Shown here in pieces: positions 1 through 8,786 of a DNA stretch of 64,000 nt. Source of the stretch: Caballeronia sp. INDeC2 (GTDB lineage: Bacteria > Pseudomonadota > Gammaproteobacteria > Burkholderiales > Burkholderiaceae); contig NZ_JALQDG010000030.1 of assembly GCF_023631325.1 (NCBI RefSeq), forward strand, positions 310,001 through 374,000, in the 5' to 3' direction. The notes beneath the pieces were generated by a model, which was not told where the DNA came from, made no database searches, and worked only from the letters and a program-made list of their open reading frames with translations. The stretch's first letter is position 1. The number at the start of each line of letters is the position of its first letter. The translations under genes were made by a program, and so were the position numbers.

Positions 1-872
1 TGGCCATCATGTCGATTTATAAAGTTTTTAGGCCACTCCGCGCGCACAAGGGAAGTCACAAACAGGGTTCCGGTCCTTGCGCCACAGACCATCGTAGGCG
101 CGTGACACGGCATCGCAATTTTCTTGATAAGGACACCGCGCCCATCAAATACATTAATCCTTCCCGCGGATACACCGGCAGACCAGTAATTGCCAGAAAG
201 ATCGATCATCGCCCCGTCAGGGCGTCCCTGTTCCTCTCCGCTGCGAAACCACTCCCGTATCTCGGAGATTGTCCCTGTAAGCGGATCCCACTTCGACTGA
301 AAGGCAACACCGAGAAAACTGTCGGAAAATTTGAAACCGTGTCCGTCTGGGGTGAACGAAAACCCGTTTGCGATGAACAAGCCGTCGTGAATACGATTGA
401 TCCCACCGTTTCGATCCATTGCATAAATCGCGCCCGTACGTGCTCTCGCGCCTGAATCATCCATGGAGCCAAAAAGAAACCAGTTACCACACGGCGAAAC
501 CCTCCCCTCGTTGAGTCTATTCCCCTTGCGATCGGGCTCCGGAGCTGCGATGTAGCGAGATACACTTAGTCGCGTATCGAACACCCGCACCTCGTCTTTG
601 AGCGCAAGGAGAATCTCGCCGGATTCAGTGCGGCACGCAGCGCCAATGATTTTCGGCATCAGCCACTTCGTCAGGCGCATCCCCTGCTTGTCCAGCAAGA
701 GCAATTCCGCGCCCCGGACATCGATCCACAGCAACGTCTGAGTCGGATGGTCCCAGGTCGGGCACTCGCCCACCGAGTTATCGACGCGGTACTGATAGAA
801 CGCAAAATCCTTATCACATTCGATCAGCTCTCGTTTGATCGGTGTGACCGACTCATGGTATGGAGTTTTCAT
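1..872 (-). CDS. SMP-30/gluconolactonase family lactonase, C-terminus beyond the window
   Basis: Reading leftward from an ATG at 872 the frame stays open to the window edge (about 290 codons), so the C-terminus is missing. Six-bladed propeller features of the SMP-30/gluconolactonase/LRE family are visible: VGECPTWD with the N-terminal metal-ligand Glu, NEGRVSPCGNWFLFGSMDD, FTPDGHGFKFSDS and RPDGAMIDLSGNYW. The family hydrolyses sugar lactones to aldonic or aldaric acids using a divalent metal. The start overlaps the end of the uronate-dehydrogenase-like gene by 20 bp. That partner would produce a lactone, which makes lactonase the natural role. Substrate is inferred; family membership is firm. 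Confidence 0.85.
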   Translation of the reverse strand, partial: MKTPYHESVTPIKRELIECDKDFAFYQYRVDNSVGECPTWDHPTQTLLWIDVRGAELLLLDKQGMRLTKWLMPKIIGAACRTESGEILLALKDEVRVFDTRLSVSRYIAAPEPDRKGNRLNEGRVSPCGNWFLFGSMDDSGARARTGAIYAMDRNGGINRIHDGLFIANGFSFTPDGHGFKFSDSFLGVAFQSKWDPLTGTISEIREWFRSGEEQGRPDGAMIDLSGNYWSAGVSAGRINVFDGRGVLIKKIAMPCHAPTMVCGARTGTLFVTSLVRAEWPKNFINRHDG

Positions 873-1665
873 ACTGGAAAGAAGCGAATGATCCGCCCTG
901 GAAGTACTCAGCGATGGGGTCGGCGGTGGTTTTCGACGCCACCTCGTCGTAGAAGTCGTCCGATGAGTCTTTTGGACAGTAGCCCAACTCTGCGGCGCGA
1001 TCGTTGTTCCACCAGCTTCGAGAATTCCTCGATACGCCGAAGACCAACTCCGATTGGTAACTAGCCGTCAAGCCAAGATGCACCATGTGTGCAAGATCGC
1101 GCGGGCTAATCCAATGGGAAAGCATGCGTGCATCGGTGGGCTTTTCGGCGCAATGGCCTATGCGAATACCGAAACCACTGATGCAATGTTTGTCGCTGTA
1201 GTACTGGGCGACCGTTTCCATGAATACTTTCGAGATGCCATACCGCGAATCAGCTTTCGGCGTCTCGGTGCCGTTCAACACCGTCGATCGCGGATACAAT
1301 CCGACTGCATGATTCGAACTTGCGTAGACAATGCGACCGACGCGCGCCCGCCTTGCCTCTTCCCAGAGCGTCGCCACCGGGACAATGTTGCTAGCGAGGA
1401 TGACGTCCCAGTCCCCCTCCCGCGGGTAGCCTGCGAAGTGCACAATCGCGGTCGCGTCCTGAAGCAACTCGCTCACCGAGTCCGAGTCCTCCAGCGAACA
1501 ACTGAAGGAGCGTTCGTTTGGAAACAGCGGCTCGGTGTCGACCTTGTCGCATAAGCGAACTTCCGCCGCGCAACTTGCCAGCATCGGTCGGATAAACTGC
1601 GCCAGCCTGCCCGCCGCGCCGGTCAGCACCACCGTTTTGATCAAAGAAGGATTGGAATCAGGCAT
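853..1665 (-). CDS. NAD-dependent uronate dehydrogenase-like SDR
   Basis: This 270-residue extended short-chain dehydrogenase has a Rossmann loop (TGAAGRLAQ, about residues 15-23), a catalytic Ser in YASSNHAVG (about 115-122) and the Y142-x3-K146 pair in SRYGISKVF. The SSNHAVGLYP block and the later SWWNND motif are those of uronate dehydrogenase (Udh), which oxidises galacturonate or glucuronate to the aldarolactone with NAD. The ATG at 1665 is preferred over the longer frame to 1719 because it overlaps the preceding gene by only 8 bp, as in a coupled operon. The next gene is an SMP-30 lactonase, which would open the lactone formed. Other aldose or deoxy-sugar substrates remain possible. Confidence 0.8.
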   Translation of the reverse strand: MPDSNPSLIKTVVLTGAAGRLAQFIRPMLASCAAEVRLCDKVDTEPLFPNERSFSCSLEDSDSVSELLQDATAIVHFAGYPREGDWDVILASNIVPVATLWEEARRARVGRIVYASSNHAVGLYPRSTVLNGTETPKADSRYGISKVFMETVAQYYSDKHCISGFGIRIGHCAEKPTDARMLSHWISPRDLAHMVHLGLTASYQSELVFGVSRNSRSWWNNDRAAELGYCPKDSSDDFYDEVASKTTADPIAEYFQGGSFASFQYENSIP

Positions 1666-2377
1666 AACGTGGCGACGCCTCCAGCGCCCAAGCTCGGTAT
1701 TCGTTCCGCAAATCTTCATCTAGCAGCGGATAGAGGCCAGGAAGCGGTGTGCCTGCGCGCACCTTGATGTCCACCCAATCCTCGTACATCGTCTGGATCA
1801 TCGCCTCCCGCGCGACGTCCTCCGCGAGATGCTGTGGAATGCAAACGACCCCCTCACCATCGGCCACGATGATATCGCCCGGGTAGACGGAGACCCCGCC
1901 GCAAGCAATAGGAAGTTGCCGATCCACTGCATGATGACGGATCAGATTGGTCGGCGCTGAGGGACGAAGGTGATAAGCCGCGATGGGGAGTCGTGCGATT
2001 TCCGGGCTGTCCCGAAACCCGCCGTCGGTGACGATGCCTGCGCACCCCCGGGTCAACAAGCGCGTGACGAGAAGATTCCCGGCCGACGCCGCGCTCGCGT
2101 CGCCCCGGCTGTCAATGACCATGACAGAGCCGGCAGGACACTCTTCGATTGCCTTGCGTTGTTGATGCTCGGGATTCTCGAAGGCATCAAGCGGGTCCAG
2201 ATCCTCGCGGGCCGGAATGTAACGAAGGGTGTAAGCAGGTCCCACGACTCGAACGGCGTCCGGGTTGAGTGCAGACAAGCCTTGAAGAAAAACGTTTCTG
2301 AATCCGCGCTTGAAAAGTACCGTCGTAAGCGTAGCAGTCGAAACTTTGTTGAGAAGTTTTCGCGTTGTCTCGTCCAT
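1658..2377 (-). CDS. RraA-family lyase (aldolase-like)
   Basis: The product has 239 residues and the RraA / 4-carboxy-4-hydroxy-2-oxoadipate aldolase fold. The signature DGGFRD segment carries the Arg-Asp pair that binds the metal-bound substrate in this family, and VYPGDIIVADGEGVV is the typical second block. The fold includes the RNase E inhibitor RraA and class II pyruvate aldolases. Within an acid-sugar operon an aldolase or decarboxylase acting on a 2-keto-3-deoxy acid is the better guess. The ATG at 2377 was chosen because family members start with MDE-type residues here and the longer frame runs into the upstream dehydratase gene. The end overlaps the dehydrogenase start by 8 bp. Confidence 0.75.
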   Translation of the reverse strand: MDETTRKLLNKVSTATLTTVLFKRGFRNVFLQGLSALNPDAVRVVGPAYTLRYIPAREDLDPLDAFENPEHQQRKAIEECPAGSVMVIDSRGDASAASAGNLLVTRLLTRGCAGIVTDGGFRDSPEIARLPIAAYHLRPSAPTNLIRHHAVDRQLPIACGGVSVYPGDIIVADGEGVVCIPQHLAEDVAREAMIQTMYEDWVDIKVRAGTPLPGLYPLLDEDLRNEYRAWALEASPRYA

Positions 2378-2396
2378 GAAATTTCCGTGATAAGTT

Positions 2397-3584
2397 TTAC
2401 CGTGAAGTAAGCCGCGCACGATGTGTACGCGCTTGCATGTAAGGGGTTTGATCTTCGGTACCGGGATTCCATCCGCCGCTCGGAAGTGCGGCGTTACGCA
2501 CGCTGGGATGTGCCTCGACAAAAGCGTGATCCAGCGACACACCAAGTCCTGGCGCGCGCGGCGTTAAGAGTGCGCCCTCGCTTGCTTGCAGCATCGGCGT
2601 AGCCGCACGGGCTTTCCCCTCCCAATCCGGTTCGAGCCGCTCCATGATCAACCCGTTAGGAATCGAACTCATAAAGTGGAGCGCGGCGAATTCCGCAACC
2701 GGACCAAGCGAGCCCGAGTGTGGCGCGACCAAGATAGAACGGGCTTCTGCAATGGCTGCGATTTTCTTCAGTTGCGTGATACCGCCACATCGACCGGTAT
2801 CCGGTTGCACCACATCGATGAAGCCGTCGGACATAAGCCGTTCGAACTCCGCAAGCGTGCCCAGGCGTTCTCCACTGGCCAAAGGAAGTGCAAGCCCATC
2901 ACGTACGCGCTTCCACCCGCCGCGATCGTCCGGTGCGACTGGCTCTTCAAGGAAGAGAAGGCCGAGTGGTTCCAACGCGCGACCCACGGCCAACGCGTCG
3001 GCCCCATTCAGCCATGCGGGCCCGTGCAGGTCGACAATAAGGTCAACATCCGGTCCGACCGCCTCGCGCACGGCCCAAGCGCGTTCGACCACCGATTGCG
3101 TGCCACCGACCTTGAGGGTACGCACGCCACGCCCGACGGCAGCGAGGGCAGTCTCGGAGTCTTTGACATGTACGTAGTACGGTACCGACTTCCTGACGGA
3201 CCCGCCAATGAGGTCGACAACCGGGCACCCCAGCGCTTTTCCCTTAATGTCCCAAAGTGCCATGTCGATCGCCGCGAGCACACCTCCTGAAACGACTCCA
3301 GTCTGGCCGTGACCCATCAACGCTACGCGTAGCTTCTGCTGGATTCGCTCTGTCTCGAAAACCGGCTCGCCCTCTAGAAGATAGGCAATGTCGGAGACGC
3401 CTGTCGCCACCACCTTCGGCCATCCGGACGCCTCCCCAACGCCCAGGAGCCCCGAGCTTGTCTCGATTTCAATAAACAGCCAATTCCTACCGGTACTCAA
3501 CGCGCTTTGCCCGGTGCCGGTCCACGCCGTGTATGACGGACCTGCCGCCTGCATCAGACAACTTCGTATCTGCTTGATTTCCAT
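2397..3584 (-). CDS. Enolase-superfamily sugar acid dehydratase (galactonate dehydratase-like)
   Basis: This 395-residue protein belongs to the mandelate racemase/muconate lactonising enzyme group. Visible active-site residues are the D185-x-H187 pair in VDLHGPAW, metal ligands E213 (FLEEP) and E239 (ASGER), D262 in QPDTGRCGG and H289 in APHSGS. The Asp-x-His pair is that of D-galactonate dehydratase rather than the Lys-x-Lys of mandelate racemase. Such enzymes remove water from aldonic or aldaric acids to give 2-keto-3-deoxy acids. It lies 28 bp after the GntR gene and 19 bp before the RraA-like gene, so it is central to a co-transcribed pathway. The exact substrate cannot be read from the sequence. 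Confidence 0.85.
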   Translation of the reverse strand: MEIKQIRSCLMQAAGPSYTAWTGTGQSALSTGRNWLFIEIETSSGLLGVGEASGWPKVVATGVSDIAYLLEGEPVFETERIQQKLRVALMGHGQTGVVSGGVLAAIDMALWDIKGKALGCPVVDLIGGSVRKSVPYYVHVKDSETALAAVGRGVRTLKVGGTQSVVERAWAVREAVGPDVDLIVDLHGPAWLNGADALAVGRALEPLGLLFLEEPVAPDDRGGWKRVRDGLALPLASGERLGTLAEFERLMSDGFIDVVQPDTGRCGGITQLKKIAAIAEARSILVAPHSGSLGPVAEFAALHFMSSIPNGLIMERLEPDWEGKARAATPMLQASEGALLTPRAPGLGVSLDHAFVEAHPSVRNAALPSGGWNPGTEDQTPYMQARTHRARLTSR

Positions 3585-3612
3585 CGCGCACCCTAAGAAA
3601 AGTCACATTCAA

Positions 3613-4269
3613 TTACTTGTTGACGTCAGCGAGCCGTTTCAAAAGGTCTGTCCGGGCGGACTCGGCATGCTCTAGCGCTGCCTTTGACGCCGCTACCGCA
3701 TCGCCCTTACGCACCGCTGCGACAAGTTTCTTGTGCTGCGAGACGACCATGTCGAGGCGCCGTTCTCCGTATCCGATCGACCGTCGAAGCGCGTCCACCA
3801 AACTTGAGCGCGACGACAATACGTCGAGTGCGGGTTGATTCGCGGCCACTCTGTTGAACGCGCGGTGAAACTCGCGGTTGGCGAGCACCGCCTCACGGAT
3901 GTCGTGCGCGCGTGCGGCAGCTTCGTGTCGGGCCCGCGCCTCTTCAATCGCATCGACATCGGCCGGCGTGGCGATCGTCGCCACTCTTGCCGCAAGCATT
4001 TGTTCGATTGCCCCACGCAGATCGTAGATATTGGCGATGTAAGACGCATCCACGCGCGGAATGACCGCCCCTCGATGCATCTGCATGTCGATGATGCCCT
4101 CCCCCTGCAACTGGAGCAGCGCCTCCCGAACTGGGTTCGCGCTGACTTCGTAACGCTTGACCATCTGCGCCAGGGTGACGTGAGAGCCTAGCGCCCAGAC
4201 GCCCTCCGCAATGTCTTCTCGAATCTGCTCACGCAGTCGCACATAGGTCGGAGTATTCAACGGTTCCAT
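3613..4269 (-). CDS. GntR family (FCD/FadR subfamily) transcriptional regulator
   Basis: The 218-residue product has an N-terminal winged helix (about residues 8-72, with YEVSANPVREALLQLQGEGI as recognition region) and an all-helical FCD ligand-binding domain. Metal-ligand-type positions are in DLRGAIEQ, REFHRAFN and QHKKLVAAV. FCD regulators commonly sense acid-sugar intermediates and repress their own operon. It is the first gene of the minus-strand catabolic operon and is divergent from the porin gene. A perfect 20-bp palindrome at 4310-4329 lies in the shared intergenic region and is a good candidate for its operator. Confidence 0.85.
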   Translation of the reverse strand: MEPLNTPTYVRLREQIREDIAEGVWALGSHVTLAQMVKRYEVSANPVREALLQLQGEGIIDMQMHRGAVIPRVDASYIANIYDLRGAIEQMLAARVATIATPADVDAIEEARARHEAAARAHDIREAVLANREFHRAFNRVAANQPALDVLSSRSSLVDALRRSIGYGERRLDMVVSQHKKLVAAVRKGDAVAASKAALEHAESARTDLLKRLADVNK

Positions 4270-4309
4270 GGAGGGCTTGCCAAAGTGGATGGAGTACTCT
4301 TACTATATC

Positions 4310-4329
4310 ATGGATTTTATAAAATCCAT
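4310..4329. promoter_or_regulatory. Perfect 20-bp palindrome, candidate GntR operator
   Basis: ATGGATTTTATAAAATCCAT equals its own reverse complement over all 20 bases. It is AT-rich, in contrast with the surrounding GC-rich DNA, and sits between the divergent GntR gene (start 4269) and porin gene (start 4460). The position suits repression of both transcripts by the adjacent regulator. Binding is inferred. Confidence 0.7.
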
Positions 4330-4459
4330 AGAACACGCGGCAGGCTCGATCAGTGCCCATCGGGTCGACCGCAAGCGGATTCGCCGGTTCGAAGCGGCCA
4401 CTCCAGGCAACTCAACGGCCCAAAAATCAAAGTCGAAGACGTCTATTCAGGAGACACGA

Positions 4460-5524
4460 ATGAAGTTGGGGAGTCGCAAGAGCATTGCCACCATCGCGAC
4501 GGCCGGATTGGCCCTCGCCGCGCCACTCGTCGTTAAAGCACAATCGAGCGTCACGCTGTACGGCTTGATCGACAGCACCATCCGCTATTCGACCAATCAA
4601 AACGCGGCGGGCAACCGGAAGGTGCAGTTCACCGACGGCATCCTGACCGGCAGCCGCTGGGGTCTCACCGGCAAGGAAGATATTGGTGGCGGAGTGAAGG
4701 TCACGTTCACCTTGGAGAACGGGTTCCTGCCAGGTACCGGGGCTATGACCCAAGGCTTGGAGTTCGGCCGCCGGTCCACGGTCGGGATGGAGAGTCGCTT
4801 CGGCACAGTGGATGTCGGGCGCCAGTTCGATCTAGCCCACGATGTCATAGCCAGCTACGACGCTATGGCTATTGCAAATGCGCCGATCCAGGGATACCAG
4901 GGAAGCTACGTAGGGGGCAACCGCACGGATAACACGATCCGCTACACGCTTCCGGTACAGGACTGGAGTCTCGGCCTTCAATACACATTCGGCAATGTCG
5001 CGGGCAGCCTCAACACAAGTTCGAGTAAAGGTGCGGCGCTTACCTACACCCACGGTGCGTTCTCAGCTGGAGGCGTGTATCAGGTATTCAACGACGTCAC
5101 GAGCACCTACTTTCGATTGACGACTCCAAATAGTCAACAGCGCACATGGTCGCTTGGTGCATCGTATGTCATCGGACCCGCCAAGCTCTTTTTCGCATAC
5201 ATCAACAGCCAGCTCGATACAGCTGACTACCGCAACAACGTCTACGACGCCGGCATTCGTTACTCCATCACGCCTTCAATACAGTTTGTCGGAATCACCT
5301 TCTACGACCGTCTCCATCACGCTGGAAAAAGTGGAAATCGATTCACCGTGTCACCTTTGCTCGACTATCTCCTGAGCAAGAGAACGGACGTGTATGTTGC
5401 AGCCGATTTTTCGAAACTGAGCGGCGCGTGGATCACGCTGGCGAGCCAGCCCAACTTCTCCACCCCCTTCTATGGCCGCTCCTCGATGGTTCAAGGCACG
5501 GTGGGGCTACGGCACAGGTTCTGA
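4460..5524 (+). CDS. Gram-negative trimeric porin (outer membrane)
   Basis: A 354-residue porin of the Burkholderiales type. The signal peptide ends at about VVKA (residue 27), followed by QSSVTLYGLID, and the protein ends in LRHRF with the C-terminal Phe used by the Bam machinery. Internal marks include SRWGLTGKEDIGGGVKVTF and the strand before LSKRTDVYV. The start at 4460 follows an AGGAG site and gives a proper signal peptide, so the longer open frame back to 4268 is not used. Divergent from the GntR operon and followed by an MFS transporter, it probably admits the substrate of this pathway through the outer membrane. Confidence 0.92.
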   Translation: MKLGSRKSIATIATAGLALAAPLVVKAQSSVTLYGLIDSTIRYSTNQNAAGNRKVQFTDGILTGSRWGLTGKEDIGGGVKVTFTLENGFLPGTGAMTQGLEFGRRSTVGMESRFGTVDVGRQFDLAHDVIASYDAMAIANAPIQGYQGSYVGGNRTDNTIRYTLPVQDWSLGLQYTFGNVAGSLNTSSSKGAALTYTHGAFSAGGVYQVFNDVTSTYFRLTTPNSQQRTWSLGASYVIGPAKLFFAYINSQLDTADYRNNVYDAGIRYSITPSIQFVGITFYDRLHHAGKSGNRFTVSPLLDYLLSKRTDVYVAADFSKLSGAWITLASQPNFSTPFYGRSSMVQGTVGLRHRF

Positions 5525-5630
5525 GGGCAGATGCACAGGAGACTTTCTGCACAGCGGCCGTGCAAGTCTTGCAGGCGATGTTCGACCGGTGCGTCTTTGC
5601 AGTGAACGCTATTCGATGAGGAAGGTAGTA

Positions 5631-7016
5631 ATGATGGAAACTTCGACCCCCCGCGCAGGCTGGCAGCGCTTTGTAATGCTCGCTTTGATCACCTGCGTTC
5701 TCGCGCTTAGTACGGCTGACCGCGCCACGCTGGCTGTGGCCGGACCTGGTATGAGCAAGGAACTCGGGCTCACTGCGGTCCAGATGGGATGGCTCTTCGG
5801 CGTCTTTGCCTGGGCCTATATGATCTGGCAGTTGCCCGCGGGCAAGCTTGTGGATCGGTTTGGCACGCGGATGAGCGTATTTCTGAGCATCGTCCTTTGG
5901 TCGATTGTCACCTTTATGATGGGCGGTGCGGCGTGGCTGCCCCAGGCCTTCGCGGGGTTACTGGTCTTGCGGTTTCTCCTGGGAACGATGGAGTCCCCCG
6001 GGGGCCCTGGCGCGGCGCGAGTCATCGCAACATGGTTCCCGTCAAGCGAGCGAGGCTTTGCGGGCGCCGTATTCAACTGTGCCCAATACCTTTCGTTGGG
6101 CATCTTCATGCCATTGATGGGCTATGTCGCTTTTCATTTCGGATGGAAGCACGTGTTCGGCGTCATGGGGATTTTGGGGCTCGCACTTGCGGTGGTGTGG
6201 TGGCTTCTTTTCTATACGCCTTCGGAGCGCAAACGCATCACGCCGGCTGAGTTCGATTACATCAAGAACGGAGGTGCTTTGGTCGACGAAGGCGCCAACC
6301 GACGCGGGGGTCCGGAAGCACTTTCTGCGGAGCCGGCAATCAACGTCACTCAGCTTCTCAGAACACGGATGATGATGGGAGTGTGTCTCGCGCAATACTG
6401 CATCAGCGCCATCACCTTCTTCTTCATCACCTGGTTTCCAGCTTACCTGGTAAAGGCCCGGGGCTTCTCCATCATGGAGGCAGGATTCGCGTCCGCGTTG
6501 CCCGCGATCTGCGGATGCGTCGGTGGAGTGAGTGCGGGCATCGTTTCCGACTGGCTGCTGCGCCGCTCGGGGTCGCTCAGCGTCGCGCGCAAGATCCCCA
6601 TCACCGTGGGTCTTCTGCTCAGCGCAGTAATCGTTGGATGCAACTATACCGCCAGCAATTCACTGATGGTCGCCCTGATGTGCTTGTCGTTTTTCGGCAA
6701 GGGTTTTGGTTCGCTGGGCTGGACCGTGGTCGCCGACATGGCACCCGCCCGCGCGGTAGGCCTCACCGGAGGCCTGTTCAACATCTTCAACGCGGCAGCC
6801 GGCATCATCACACCCGTGGCGATTGGCTACATCGTCCAAATGACGGGCAGCTTTGAGCTGGCGCTTGCTTTCGTTGGATGTCATGCCGGTCTCGCCATTA
6901 TTTCTTATTGGCTGATCGTAGGACCGATCCGGCGCATCGAGATCCACTCAGGCAAGGCGCTACCGCCGGCACCGATAGTGTCGACCCGGAGCACCCGCCC
7001 AAATAAATCAATCTAA
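5631..7016 (+). CDS. MFS transporter, anion:cation symporter (ACS) family
   Basis: The 461-residue protein has about twelve hydrophobic segments. The early motif WQLPAGKLVDRFGTR is the loop 2-3 signature of the ACS family (GudP, ExuT, tartrate and phthalate carriers). The ATG at 5631 is preceded by AGGAAGG at good distance; frames opening earlier overlap the porin end. ACS members import organic acids such as hexuronate, glucarate or galactonate with protons. Placed between a porin and a secreted glycosidase and beside an acid-sugar operon, uptake of a sugar acid across the inner membrane is the likely role. Confidence 0.88.
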   Translation: MMETSTPRAGWQRFVMLALITCVLALSTADRATLAVAGPGMSKELGLTAVQMGWLFGVFAWAYMIWQLPAGKLVDRFGTRMSVFLSIVLWSIVTFMMGGAAWLPQAFAGLLVLRFLLGTMESPGGPGAARVIATWFPSSERGFAGAVFNCAQYLSLGIFMPLMGYVAFHFGWKHVFGVMGILGLALAVVWWLLFYTPSERKRITPAEFDYIKNGGALVDEGANRRGGPEALSAEPAINVTQLLRTRMMMGVCLAQYCISAITFFFITWFPAYLVKARGFSIMEAGFASALPAICGCVGGVSAGIVSDWLLRRSGSLSVARKIPITVGLLLSAVIVGCNYTASNSLMVALMCLSFFGKGFGSLGWTVVADMAPARAVGLTGGLFNIFNAAAGIITPVAIGYIVQMTGSFELALAFVGCHAGLAIISYWLIVGPIRRIEIHSGKALPPAPIVSTRSTRPNKSI

Positions 7017-7145
7017 AGTGGCGGGCCCCGTAGCCAAGCCTTTCCTGAATTACTTTTCATGCACGCTGCAGTTGGCACGGGATGCAAAACGCTCTCGCGT
7101 CCCGAGCAGCCGTTCACAACACGACTTTATATGAAGGAGACGAGC

Positions 7146-8786
7146 ATGCATAATCGATATCGCTATCTAAAGTCGAGGGGCGCTGGTTGCCTCATGATTT
7201 TGCTTTTAGCCGCGTGTGGTGGTGGCAATGACAATTCGGTGAATCCGCCCATTAGTGACGCCACTAAAGCCATTCTTGATAGTGACCCTGCAAGCTATGC
7301 CACACTTGCCCCAGTCAGCACCGACGGGTTCAAACTGCTTGGCCGCCTCAAAGCGAGATCCACCGCTGAACTGAAGGCGCAGGGACTGACGAACACTTTG
7401 ATGATCGGGGGCGAAACCACCGATCGCAACTTCAGTACTTTTTCCAACTGGAAAGAATTTCTAAATCCGCTGGGCACTACCAAGGTACGTATCCAGTCTG
7501 GGTGGAACGACATCGAACAGACGATCACGACACCGCCTACGTATAACTTCGCCAAGCTCGATGAGATTGTCGACGGAGCCATTGCGCAAAAGACCGAGCC
7601 ATTGATTTTCCTCGGCTACGGAAACGTCAGGCCTGGCTGCGTCGACTGCGGCACTGCAAGTTTGGGTGGTAAGTTTCCCACCGGGGCTGGAAAAGAAAAA
7701 TTTCTCAAGTTTGTTCAAGCAACCGTTTCCCGTTATAAAGACAAAGTGCACGATTGGCAGATCTGGAACGAGCCGACAAAGGACCTGGACATCTACAAAT
7801 CTTTAATCGTCGACACAGCGAAGGCGATAAAGAGCGTGCAACCTGACGCAAAGATTATGATCGGCTCTTGGTACACTGTTCACTATGCTTTGACTTGCAT
7901 TGAGAACTGTGGCGCTGGTGGGTCAAACCAGGCAGACCGCGACTACATCCTTCAGTCGCTACAGTATTTCAACGATAATAAGGGACCGACTGTACCGAGC
8001 AGCGACGTCTATGTCGGCTTCCATCCGTACACTACGAGCGTCGACTATGAACACGTCCCGTCCGACAACACAAGCATGAATAATTTTCTGTCTTTGATCC
8101 AGAAATATGGATTCAAAGCAAGGATGGACGAGAATGGGGCGCCTTCGACACCGTGCCAGACATATGCCATGTGTAATCAAGGCACGCTTCTTTGGACGGA
8201 GCAAAATCAGGTTAAATATAACCTACGACGCGTGCTCGGTGATCTTGCGCGAGGCATCGAAACCAGCATGTTCACCATAACGGACCTGCATTACGACGAT
8301 GCGAAGAACACTAAAGGCTTGTTGGCCACGGGTGAATGGGATCCCAATAACGACGCGCCGTTCTTAAATGGTGATCAACGAGTTAAAGGCAAAAAGTTGG
8401 CCTACAACGCTTTTCAGAATGTGACGGCGCTGTTCGACAACCGGATGTCGCCATACCCGAATCATGGATGCACTGTCCCGGTCGGCTATACGGTGCACGC
8501 GTGGAGGCAACACACGCAAAATCGCGACTCCACGGTGTTGGCCGTATGGAAGATGACAACCTTGCCCGTCGCTGATGGAGCAGAAACACGCTCATCAGTC
8601 TCGCTCAAATGCACTGGGATCGGCTTCACCGAGAGCCCTCGCTACGTCGACATGATGGACGGCAGAGTCTATGAGATGCCGGCATTGAGCGCCCAAAGCA
8701 ACGCTTCCGCGACTTTTTCGGTCCCTGTCGCGGATTGGCCGGTGCTTATTGTCGACTCATCGGTTGTTGCTGGCAGTCTGAGATGA
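7146..8786 (+). CDS. Lipoprotein glycoside hydrolase, clan GH-A (GH39/GH5-like)
   Basis: A 546-residue lipoprotein: the signal sequence ends in a lipobox (LLLAAC, Cys24) followed by a Gly/Asn-rich linker. The TIM-barrel glycosidase has WQIWNEP with probable acid/base E209 and RMDENGAP with probable nucleophile E329. A 120-residue spacing fits retaining clan A enzymes. A C-terminal beta-rich part follows. The start is supported by AAGGAGA just upstream. Base composition and codon use are clearly richer in A and T than in neighbouring genes, suggesting recent acquisition. It may cut surface or exogenous oligosaccharide and supply the adjacent porin and transporter. The GH family number is uncertain. 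Confidence 0.7.
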   Translation: MHNRYRYLKSRGAGCLMILLLAACGGGNDNSVNPPISDATKAILDSDPASYATLAPVSTDGFKLLGRLKARSTAELKAQGLTNTLMIGGETTDRNFSTFSNWKEFLNPLGTTKVRIQSGWNDIEQTITTPPTYNFAKLDEIVDGAIAQKTEPLIFLGYGNVRPGCVDCGTASLGGKFPTGAGKEKFLKFVQATVSRYKDKVHDWQIWNEPTKDLDIYKSLIVDTAKAIKSVQPDAKIMIGSWYTVHYALTCIENCGAGGSNQADRDYILQSLQYFNDNKGPTVPSSDVYVGFHPYTTSVDYEHVPSDNTSMNNFLSLIQKYGFKARMDENGAPSTPCQTYAMCNQGTLLWTEQNQVKYNLRRVLGDLARGIETSMFTITDLHYDDAKNTKGLLATGEWDPNNDAPFLNGDQRVKGKKLAYNAFQNVTALFDNRMSPYPNHGCTVPVGYTVHAWRQHTQNRDSTVLAVWKMTTLPVADGAETRSSVSLKCTGIGFTESPRYVDMMDGRVYEMPALSAQSNASATFSVPVADWPVLIVDSSVVAGSLR

